In this document: positions 1 to 6,450 of the stretch, in pieces
Layout of the letters: every line of letters begins with the position of its first letter
Position numbering within the stretch: position 1 is the stretch's first letter
Position numbers and translations under genes: made by a program
Assembly: GCA_910584005.1 (NCBI GenBank)
Contig: CAJTXR010000009.1
Coordinates: forward strand, 1 to 6,450
Origin: an uncultured Anaeroplasmataceae bacterium
GTDB taxonomy: Bacteria > Bacillota_I > Bacilli_A > Acholeplasmatales > Anaeroplasmataceae
DNA length: 6,450 nt
Direction of reading: 5' to 3'
Notes under the pieces: model-generated
The model's input: only the letters and a program-made list of their open reading frames with translations
Databases searched by the model: none
What the model was told of the DNA's origin: nothing

Positions 1-13
1 CGCTCAAAGAATC

Positions 14-19
14 AGGAGA
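14..19 (+). promoter_or_regulatory. Ribosome binding site of the nuclease-STAND gene
   Basis: AGGAGA lies seven bases before the ATG at 27. It is a near-consensus Shine-Dalgarno site with ideal spacing and supports that start. Only 26 bases of upstream sequence are present, so the promoter, and whether another gene precedes this one in an operon, cannot be judged. Confidence 0.8.
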
Positions 20-26
20 AAAGATA

Positions 27-3000
27 ATGTCGACTACTACATTTGCTCAAAAATATTGGAAAGATTTTGAATTGTTATCATTAGAATATATACATGACCA
101 ATATAAAGATGTGTCGGCACAGTGTATTCATACATCATTTATAAATGACGGAGGATTTGATGGTAGTCTTACTTCGACTTTAACAAAGGAAGAAGCTCCC
201 TTTGTACATGAAATATTAAGCTTAATAGAAGCAAAATTAAGGACAGATACTAACATTACAATTCACGATTTCGCAGCATCCATAATAGCGGCATATAATT
301 TTTCGGCACAAATCCTATATGTTGTATCTAATGTAAATTTTACAGAAGGCACTCGGAAAATAACCTCTATATTTTCTAATAAAGTTAATTTGAAAATTGT
401 ATTAATAGATGGGATATATTTATTAGATTGGATAAACTCAAAAAATGTGCATCCAAACAATAATATATTTATATCAGAGTTAATAAAATCTATAAAAATA
501 AATAATAAAAATACTTTTCAGGATGAATCTGCAAATGATTGCAAAAACACCTCAGAATTTGCGTCAGCTATTTTTATAGATGCTCCCTATCTTCAAAACG
601 AAGAACTGTATGGGAAACACGCTCAAAATATCAAAACGAAAATAGTTCGTATTCTCGAAAGAATAGATAATCTTAACAGAATAGTTCTGCTATCAGGGGC
701 AGTTGGGACGGGAAAATCTACAGTTATTTCAAATGTAGGATATGAAATGCAACAAAAAAATTTTATTTTTAATATATTAGACTGTGATACTGAGGATGCC
801 CTGTCAGTAAGGAGTATTTTTTTATGGGTTTTAAAATCCTTATGGGGGATAGATCCATTCAAAATATATACAAATGACAATATAGCAGAGTTTGTTGATT
901 TAGTATGCCTTGTGGCAAATACACCGATAGAAAAAAATATAAAAGATACAATTAGAGAAATTTTTACGTTAGAGAATAGTTCTTATATTTTTAAAAGCGA
1001 CCTCTATACAACATATCTTCTAAGATATTTAAATATCATCTTAGAAAAAAAACATAGAAATAACCGAACGATATTAGCCATAAAAAATTTGCATCACTTG
1101 GAACAATTTACATTTGATTTTATGATATCGCTAATTCAGTGCTTAATACAAAACAACGTTGGGCTGATTATAGAGTTAGCTCCTAAAGAAGCAAAAGAAG
1201 ATGCAAGGAATGATTGGGAAACAGACCGTAATGCATTGTGTTATTTTAAAAAAAATGGTCATTTATTTGAATTATACGATTTCGAGAAGGAGGATGCTTT
1301 ATACTATTTGTCGAAAAACCTTCCCGGTTTGACCGACAATTACTATAACTATATATTAACTCATATAGGAATGAAACCAGTTTTTTTACATTATGCTGTT
1401 AATTGGCTTATATTAAATGAAGTGGTTTTATACAATTCTCAAAAAGACTATTGTACAGTAGCAAAGCCAGAAGAATTTTTTGAAGGAATAACACCAGATC
1501 AAAACCAAAGAATTATTGAGGATATAATTCGGTATTATCAATCAAATACACCAAAATTTCAAGACATTATTATAGAAATTTTTGAAATGATCGTGTTGTT
1601 AGATGGGTCAATCAGTTATTCTATAATAGAAAAAATATATCAACCCATGCCCATTAAAGGAATTATTCAGACATTGCTTGATACTGGATTATTTATGCAG
1701 ACATCAATCGGAATTAGCACGAACCATGAACTTGTATTTGCTGCTTTAAATAATACAAGCCTTTCATTTTATCAGCTATGTGCAGCCTCTAAGTTATATG
1801 ATGCTATTAGAGTAATAAAGGATGACGAATTTGTAAGATGTAAAAGCGCAGATTTACTCGTCATTATGAAGCAGTGGAGAAAGTTTATTAATCTTTCTAT
1901 TCAAATAAGCGAAGATGCATTTATAATAGGGGAATACAATAAATGTATAAAGTATTTATCATTGTGCCGTAAGATTTACCATAAACTGGAAAACAAAGAA
2001 GGCATCTATTTATTAAAAATTATGTACAAAGAACTGTTAGCATATGAAAAAATGGGTAGAGGTGGTTCTGCAAAAAAATTGTTTCAAGATTTCCAGAAGC
2101 AAATACAGTTAGAAATGAATTTTACAAAAAAAGAACCCGAAAAAAATATACTTGCACTGGAAAAGCTATATCTTGCAAGACAGGCTGGACCGGAAAATCA
2201 ATATAATTTTAGCTTAAATATGTTAACATACGCCAAACAGTATTATAATGAAATTTCCGAGGAATTGTATGTTAGTATATGCTTTGTTTTTGCATTAATT
2301 GAAAAAAAGTATATTTCCCTCGATAGCGCAGTTGACTTTTTAAAAAAAGAAAAATGTCTTCTTCCACACTCTATTGAGTTAGATATTCATTACCAATCAC
2401 ATGAAGCTGCAAAGTATTTAAATTATAATCCCGCAAAGGCAATAAGTTTTTATGAAAATATTGTTAATTATTCTGGAACATCTAAAAAATATAATAAGAG
2501 CATAGGACATGCATATGTTGATATATTGAATTGTTATATTCTTTTAGAAAATTGGGAAGATTTTCAAAAACAGTTTCAGAAAGTATTGGAGTATCTACAA
2601 ACGAATGTATTATATAGTGAAGAAGGGCGATTATATAATCTGGATGGATTATACTACTGGTTAAATGGCGATTTGCTAACAGCTAAGGAGTCTTTTCAAA
2701 ATTCATTATTTTATTTTGGATTAGTACATAATCAAATGAATGGAATTATTACCAGAATAAATTATATTGGTCTCTTGATATCACTTGTTAAATTTGATGA
2801 TGCCATTTTAGAATTTAATGTAGCTAGTTCTCGTATTATAAAAGTTTTTGGAGTTCTTTTTTCTCAAATTGGAATTACAAAAGCATATCATAGACATCGT
2901 GAATATGTAGCACTTTTAGCTCTCATAAAATATGGGAATGATTTAAAACAAACGGTACAAACTCAGAAGCTTATAAGTAATATAAGCATAGAAGCCCTTC

Positions 3001-3098
3001 CAAAGCATGTTGCAGAATTAATGAATGGTACATATCCCGATGAAGTTTTTTTTAATACTTGTATTATCCATAAAGATGTAATAACTTTGACAAGATAA
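27..3098 (+). CDS. Mrr-like nuclease–STAND NTPase–TPR-like protein, candidate antiphage defence effector
   Basis: This predicted cytoplasmic protein of 1023 residues has no signal peptide or membrane segment. Residues 1-140 look like a Mrr-type PD-(D/E)XK endonuclease: GGFDG (42-46, D45), then IEAK (67-70, E68/K70), a strand ILYVVSNVNFT (96-106) and LIDGIYLLDWI (126-136), all in the Mrr order. Residues 215-460 form a STAND-class P-loop NTPase: Walker A GAVGTGKST (224-232), a Walker-B-like strand ILAIKNLHHLE (349-359) with Lys353 where Asp is usual, and a GMKP motif (448-451). Residues 515-575 resemble a winged helix ending in NHELVFAAL (566-574), typical of STAND proteins. Residues 580-1000 are helical repeats resembling TPRs (for example 801-856 and 870-935) and probably form the sensor. 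By family analogy, ligand binding to the repeats would drive oligomerisation and DNA cleavage; this is inference. The start is fixed by AGGAGA seven bases upstream. An alternative is a STAND regulator with a non-defence role, but the intact nuclease motif argues against that. Confidence 0.85.
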   Translation: MSTTTFAQKYWKDFELLSLEYIHDQYKDVSAQCIHTSFINDGGFDGSLTSTLTKEEAPFVHEILSLIEAKLRTDTNITIHDFAASIIAAYNFSAQILYVVSNVNFTEGTRKITSIFSNKVNLKIVLIDGIYLLDWINSKNVHPNNNIFISELIKSIKINNKNTFQDESANDCKNTSEFASAIFIDAPYLQNEELYGKHAQNIKTKIVRILERIDNLNRIVLLSGAVGTGKSTVISNVGYEMQQKNFIFNILDCDTEDALSVRSIFLWVLKSLWGIDPFKIYTNDNIAEFVDLVCLVANTPIEKNIKDTIREIFTLENSSYIFKSDLYTTYLLRYLNIILEKKHRNNRTILAIKNLHHLEQFTFDFMISLIQCLIQNNVGLIIELAPKEAKEDARNDWETDRNALCYFKKNGHLFELYDFEKEDALYYLSKNLPGLTDNYYNYILTHIGMKPVFLHYAVNWLILNEVVLYNSQKDYCTVAKPEEFFEGITPDQNQRIIEDIIRYYQSNTPKFQDIIIEIFEMIVLLDGSISYSIIEKIYQPMPIKGIIQTLLDTGLFMQTSIGISTNHELVFAALNNTSLSFYQLCAASKLYDAIRVIKDDEFVRCKSADLLVIMKQWRKFINLSIQISEDAFIIGEYNKCIKYLSLCRKIYHKLENKEGIYLLKIMYKELLAYEKMGRGGSAKKLFQDFQKQIQLEMNFTKKEPEKNILALEKLYLARQAGPENQYNFSLNMLTYAKQYYNEISEELYVSICFVFALIEKKYISLDSAVDFLKKEKCLLPHSIELDIHYQSHEAAKYLNYNPAKAISFYENIVNYSGTSKKYNKSIGHAYVDILNCYILLENWEDFQKQFQKVLEYLQTNVLYSEEGRLYNLDGLYYWLNGDLLTAKESFQNSLFYFGLVHNQMNGIITRINYIGLLISLVKFDDAILEFNVASSRIIKVFGVLFSQIGITKAYHRHREYVALLALIKYGNDLKQTVQTQKLISNISIEALPKHVAELMNGTYPDEVFFNTCIIHKDVITLTR

Positions 3099-3103
3099 AA
3101 TTT

Positions 3104-3141
3104 TTGAAGGGACTTCTTGATTATTTAAGAAGTCCCTTCAA
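3104..3141. terminator. Bidirectional hairpin terminator between convergent genes
   Basis: A perfect 15-bp inverted repeat (arms 3104-3118 and 3127-3141) flanks an 8-base loop, beginning six bases after the nuclease-STAND stop codon. The left arm is TTGAAGGGACTTCTT and the right arm is its exact reverse complement. The right arm also encodes the last residues (Glu-Gly-Thr-Ser) of the minus-strand GT4 gene, and that gene's TAA (3127-3125) ends in the loop. Read on the minus strand, AAATTTTAT follows the stem, giving a short U-tract. Read on the plus strand, the T-run (3152-3157) comes about ten bases after the stem, so termination there may be weaker or aided by Rho or RNA processing. Confidence 0.8.
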
Positions 3142-5530
3142 TACTAATATATGTTTTTTCTAATTTATCTAGTATTTTAAATTCATTGTGGTATTTTTCG
3201 TATTCTAATGTGTTTTGGTGTAGTACCAAATTTTCAAATACAATAATAAAGAGCCATCCAATACATGCTGTTTTATACTGTTCCATCACAAATACATCTA
3301 CATATTCATTTAATGAATCTATTTCTATATTAGACATAATTAGAAACAGCAGATAACTATGAAGAAAATGAGCGGGCATTCTCGTAATATCCCCTATATA
3401 AAGACTAGAAGCATTTTTGAATTTACAGGTGTATTGCTTTTCATCGATAATAATGATATTTTCTAAAGAACAATTTTCCAAACATAAACCATATCGGAAG
3501 TTTTTTCTGATATTAATACTTTCTAGAAAAACTTTACATTTAGAATACAAGGTTTGTAATTCTTTTGATATCATATTGCTTTGATCTTTAAAAATCAAAT
3601 ATAACTGACGAAGTGATAAACCATAGTCAATATTGCAGCTGTGAAAGAAATGAGATGGATATTTTTTATAATATTCGTCATATATATTTCTGATGTCATT
3701 TACACTACTATTATTCCAGTCTTTGTTAAAGAATATAGAAATAGTGTCAACATTCTCTACACAATTTTTCCCAAAACCATTTAACAAATTTTTGACAGAA
3801 ATTTGAATAGATTCTTTTTCTAGTTGTTTTCCATCCAAAATAGGATAATATTTTTTGATGTAAATATAATAGTTATCAATATATTTAAAAATAGGATTGA
3901 CATCAGATGCAGATACATATTTTTCACGTTCATATTGATCGCTTCGCTTATCAACCTTTGTATCAATAAACGAACAGATATATGCTTTGTCCATTAATTT
4001 CGCATATGGCTGCCATACCTCATATTCTTTTGAAAGAAATTTTATTTTCCATGTAGCAGCTTCGTCAGAATAAACGGGAATTATTTGTAAATTGCTTTCC
4101 TTCAACGTTGCTTTTAATTGTATTTTAAGATCTTTCAGTGAGATAACTTCATTAAAAAAAGGATACACATTTATATAATTCTTATAGTGTTTTGTAATTT
4201 CGACTAAGCCACTATTCTGTAAATTTACATTTGTACTCGTTACAGCCAAAGCATATATAAATTGATGAGATTTATAAAAATTCCATTCTCTCAAAATTTT
4301 CTCCATGTACTTTTTGGCATTGATTCCCATATTATTTGATAAGTATGGTTGTTTTATAAATAGGGACATGACATGGTATAAGAAATCAATATCTCCAAAA
4401 GGAACTCGAAATCCATTATACCAATTATAAATATAATCCGCACCAAAGCCACAGCATGTTGAAATAACAGGAATTCCTGATGCTAAAGCCTCAATTATTA
4501 CTCTTCCGCCTGGTTCATAAGAAGAATGCATAATCAATGCATGAGATTTTAGCATTAATGTACTTATACCCCTTTGGTCTAGATATCCCCACCAAATTAA
4601 GTCACCACATTTTTCATACTGCTCAAAAAGGAATTTGTCATCCAAATTTAGTTTAAATGATTCTATTTCATCCAAACTGCCGCCAACAATCCAAAGTGCT
4701 GGACATAACTCTTTATAAATTACTTTTAAATTATACCATGCTTTCAAAACGATATGTATTCCTTTGTTTGGAGCCAACCGTCCACAATAAAGAAATGCCT
4801 GCTTTAACCACCATTTTCCATTAAAATTAGATTGATTAAATGTACATTCTATTTTTAAACTTGATTTATTATTTATATTTTTTTTGTCAACTACAAAGCG
4901 GTATGGCACACCAAAATCGTCATGTGATGGATATAGAAAATCATTCGAGATTGGCCTACCAGGAATCATAATTTTTCTTTCATCAATTTGATACAATTGA
5001 ACTAAATCATTCCGTTCCGATGGAGTTATACAAAATATATAGGTGGCTGATTGAAAAATTTGTTTTTCAATTTCAAACCGTTTTTTTAATGGCTCATTCA
5101 TTCCTGTTTTAAATCGTCGAAGTCCATTTGAAATCACTGTATGTACATAAGGAATCCCCCTTTTACAGCTTAAATCTCTAGCAACTTGTCCAGAATTCCA
5201 ATAAATACTATGAATTAAATCTGGCTTGAATTTTCTATTTTCTAATGCTATTTCTATTTTTTGTAGGCTAATACTATGAAGCGCATAAAGCTCTTTTTTA
5301 TCTATAGTTTTTATCCCATTGACAATTATCCTTTGAATCATACAATTTTCTGAAATTTCTTCGTATTCAGGTAAGCTAGGATGACATTTTCTAGTAATGA
5401 GCATTATTTTGATGTCTATATTAGCAAAATAAGAAAGTAGCTCACGAATATAACTATGTGTGCCTCCACCTTCACCAATTCCAGCCGGCGAAGTAGGATC
5501 CGCATGCAAGGAAATCATTAATAAATTCAT
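3125..5530 (-). CDS. GT4 glycosyltransferase fused to a CotS/APH-like (pseudo)kinase domain
   Basis: This predicted cytoplasmic protein has 801 residues from the chosen start. Residues 1-410 are a GT-B fold, retaining family 4 glycosyltransferase. They show the N-terminal glycine-rich GEGGGTHSYIREL (19-31), HSIYWNSGQ (107-115), the donor-binding YCGRLAPNKG (248-257, R251/K256) and the E-x7-E motif EPGGRVIIE (339-347). The N-terminus resembles the MshA/sucrose-phosphate-synthase branch, so a nucleotide-sugar donor is likely; the acceptor is unknown. An Asn/Lys-rich insertion occupies about 200-243. Residues about 430-801 go far beyond a normal GT4 (350-420 residues). They resemble CotS/aminoglycoside-phosphotransferase kinases: ATWKIKF (491-497), a YILDG-like lobe junction near 565, LENCSLEN (684-691) at the HGDxxxxN position and CKFKNAS (702-708) at the Asp-Phe position. 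Both catalytic Asp are absent, so it may be a pseudokinase. The start is the second of two in-frame ATGs because of its better Shine-Dalgarno spacing; the other is at 5536. It follows the GT2 gene by 16 bases, probably as one operon. GT4 assignment is firm; the kinase-like call is moderate. Confidence 0.85.
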   Translation of the reverse strand: MNLLMISLHADPTSPAGIGEGGGTHSYIRELLSYFANIDIKIMLITRKCHPSLPEYEEISENCMIQRIIVNGIKTIDKKELYALHSISLQKIEIALENRKFKPDLIHSIYWNSGQVARDLSCKRGIPYVHTVISNGLRRFKTGMNEPLKKRFEIEKQIFQSATYIFCITPSERNDLVQLYQIDERKIMIPGRPISNDFLYPSHDDFGVPYRFVVDKKNINNKSSLKIECTFNQSNFNGKWWLKQAFLYCGRLAPNKGIHIVLKAWYNLKVIYKELCPALWIVGGSLDEIESFKLNLDDKFLFEQYEKCGDLIWWGYLDQRGISTLMLKSHALIMHSSYEPGGRVIIEALASGIPVISTCCGFGADYIYNWYNGFRVPFGDIDFLYHVMSLFIKQPYLSNNMGINAKKYMEKILREWNFYKSHQFIYALAVTSTNVNLQNSGLVEITKHYKNYINVYPFFNEVISLKDLKIQLKATLKESNLQIIPVYSDEAATWKIKFLSKEYEVWQPYAKLMDKAYICSFIDTKVDKRSDQYEREKYVSASDVNPIFKYIDNYYIYIKKYYPILDGKQLEKESIQISVKNLLNGFGKNCVENVDTISIFFNKDWNNSSVNDIRNIYDEYYKKYPSHFFHSCNIDYGLSLRQLYLIFKDQSNMISKELQTLYSKCKVFLESINIRKNFRYGLCLENCSLENIIIIDEKQYTCKFKNASSLYIGDITRMPAHFLHSYLLFLIMSNIEIDSLNEYVDVFVMEQYKTACIGWLFIIVFENLVLHQNTLEYEKYHNEFKILDKLEKTYISIEGTS

Positions 5531-5539
5531 TTCCATTTT

Positions 5540-5544
5540 CCTCT
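5540..5544 (-). promoter_or_regulatory. Ribosome binding site deciding the GT4-fusion start
   Basis: AGAGG on the minus strand lies in the short gap after the GT2 stop codon (TGA, 5549-5547). It is only three bases from the ATG at 5536, which is too close for normal initiation. It is nine bases from the in-frame ATG at 5530, an acceptable spacing. The second ATG also gives MNLLMIS, the usual way a GT4 protein begins. Placement directly after the upstream stop suggests translational coupling. Confidence 0.65.
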
Positions 5545-5546
5545 CA

Positions 5547-6425
5547 TCATATAATTTTTGATTCGCATGATTTTTTCAAAATATAACTTAACCGAGATGG
5601 TGATTTGATAATACTTTTAAAACACCAGATAAACCAATGGAGATACATTTTTTTGTGTAAATATGATTTCGATATTTTACAACAAATATTTACATATGCT
5701 AAATTGTGTTTTACATAATATATTTTGTACTTTTTAAATAACATTTTATATCCTTGTAAAGTACTATCTTCATTTTTTGAAATCTGTAATTCGGAATGTT
5801 TATAATGTTTAAATAATATTTTATTTATACCATATAATTTATAATATTGACTTATTCGAAGGCAAAAGTCATAATCTTGGCGAGCATGAAACTTTGGATC
5901 GAAACCTTGAATTCGGAAAAAACATTCCCTCTTTATCATTATTTGTGAGGTGGTTCCTATGTAGTTTTTAACAAGTAAATCTTCAAAACGAGGAGTTTGT
6001 ATAAAATTATCATTATTTCCATAAGGCGTTATTCTTCCCGCCATATTAGTATAAATATTTACTCCTTTACTAAATACAAGCCCATATCCTTTTTTTAATA
6101 CTTCAATTTGTTCACAGGCTTTTGAAGGGAGCCATTCATCATCATCGTCAAGAAATGCTATATATTCACCGTTAGAATTAATTACACCTAAATTTCTAGC
6201 AATACATGCACCGCAATTTCCAAACTGTTTAATATAAATTATATTTTCTTTTTTAGAGTATCTTTTAATTTCTTCTGAAAGATGTGAATGGTTTTTATTA
6301 TCATCAATTATTAGTATTTCTATATATGGATAAGTTTGTTTTTTTACACTTTCAACGGCACGTCTAATAATTGATACTTCACGATTAAATGTTGGGATTA
6401 TCACACTTAATAAATCTTTTTTCAT
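5547..6425 (-). CDS. Family 2 glycosyltransferase (GT-A fold)
   Basis: This inverting GT2 glycosyltransferase of 292 residues transfers a sugar from a nucleotide-sugar donor onto a growing glycan or a protein; its specificity cannot be read from the sequence. It opens with LSVIIPTFNRE (6-16), then the nucleotide-binding IIDDN (39-43), CIARNLG (74-80), and the metal-binding DxD region FLDDDDEW (91-98). GFDPKFHARQDYDFCLR (174-190) carries the acidic residue of the acceptor-side catalytic region; Gln183-Asp184 replaces the commoner Glu-Asp. The C-terminus (259-287) is aromatic and basic, with HWFIWCFKSIIKSP, and may associate peripherally with the membrane; there is no true transmembrane helix. 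The length fits a single-domain GT2. It is the first gene of the operon visible here and ends 16 bases before the GT4-fusion start, so both enzymes probably act on the same glycan. The start is supported by AAGGGGA six bases upstream. Confidence 0.92.
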   Translation of the reverse strand: MKKDLLSVIIPTFNREVSIIRRAVESVKKQTYPYIEILIIDDNKNHSHLSEEIKRYSKKENIIYIKQFGNCGACIARNLGVINSNGEYIAFLDDDDEWLPSKACEQIEVLKKGYGLVFSKGVNIYTNMAGRITPYGNNDNFIQTPRFEDLLVKNYIGTTSQIMIKRECFFRIQGFDPKFHARQDYDFCLRISQYYKLYGINKILFKHYKHSELQISKNEDSTLQGYKMLFKKYKIYYVKHNLAYVNICCKISKSYLHKKMYLHWFIWCFKSIIKSPSRLSYILKKSCESKII

Positions 6426-6430
6426 TAGTT

Positions 6431-6437
6431 TCCCCTT
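6431..6437 (-). promoter_or_regulatory. Ribosome binding site of the GT2 gene
   Basis: AAGGGGA on the minus strand ends five bases before the ATG at 6425, with the GGGG core six bases away. This is a strong, normally spaced site and fixes the start. The remaining upstream bases to the window edge show no recognisable promoter, so the operon may begin further upstream outside the window. Confidence 0.75.
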
Positions 6438-6450
6438 TGCTATTCAGTTA

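Noticed and set aside
263..460. 65-residue open frame on the minus strand
   Set aside because: It is antisense to the Mrr-like domain of the large plus-strand gene, whose motifs are clear, and the frame has no recognisable domain.
623..880. 85-residue open frame on the minus strand
   Set aside because: It is antisense to the Walker A region of the STAND gene; its sequence is the shadow of that conserved segment and has no recognisable domain.
1041..1255. 8-base poly-A tracts inside the STAND gene (also an 8-T run at 3046-3053) as possible phase-variation sites
   Set aside because: They are short Lys or Phe codon runs expected in an AT-rich gene, the frame is intact, and similar runs occur in the neighbouring glycosyltransferase gene.
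3104..3141. Inverted repeat as an insertion-sequence end or attachment site
   Set aside because: It is a single hairpin with an 8-base loop between convergent stops, with no transposase, second copy or target duplication; a terminator explains it.
4300..5530. GT4 domain as MshA of mycothiol synthesis
   Set aside because: Only the general MshA/sucrose-phosphate-synthase-like motifs are shared. The C-terminal fusion, GT2 partner and low-GC Firmicute character do not fit an actinobacterial mycothiol pathway.

Overview
The window is AT-rich (roughly 30% GC by eye), densely coding, uses AGGAG/GAGG/GGGG-type Shine-Dalgarno sites, and its proteins are rich in Lys, Ile, Asn and Tyr. This suggests a low-GC Firmicute (Clostridia or Lachnospiraceae type). 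That assignment is inferred from composition and style only; no marker gene is present.

Layout: one large plus-strand gene (27-3098) converges on a two-gene minus-strand operon (GT2 at 6425-5547, then a GT4 fusion at 5530-3125). Between the convergent stops is a perfect 15-bp inverted repeat. Its right arm lies inside the last codons of the GT4 gene, so the two units share one compact, probably bidirectional terminator. No intergenic stretch exceeds about 30 bases, and there is no RNA gene, insertion sequence, CRISPR array or tandem repeat.

The plus-strand gene encodes a 1023-residue protein with three parts. The N-terminus is a Mrr-like PD-(D/E)XK nuclease domain with a visible GGFDG...EAK site. 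A STAND-class P-loop NTPase follows, with a good Walker A but a Walker B in which Lys replaces the usual Asp. The rest is a winged-helix-like segment and a long helical, TPR-like C-terminus. This effector/NTPase/sensor order matches antiviral STAND (Avs-like) and related self-regulated bacterial conflict proteins. It is the best candidate for an undescribed defence system here, apparently encoded by a single gene.

The minus-strand operon looks like part of a surface-glycan or spore-surface glycosylation locus. A family 2 glycosyltransferase is followed 16 bases later by an about 800-residue protein. Its first half is a retaining GT4 glycosyltransferase resembling the MshA/sucrose-phosphate-synthase branch. 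Its second half resembles a CotS/aminoglycoside-phosphotransferase-like kinase fold that has lost the catalytic Asp residues. In Bacillus subtilis the GT4 protein CotSA and the kinase-like CotS are encoded side by side, so the fusion may be a one-polypeptide version of that pair. There is no evident functional link between the STAND gene and the glycosyltransferases; the convergent layout suggests independent transcription, with the STAND gene inserted at the edge of a glycan locus.
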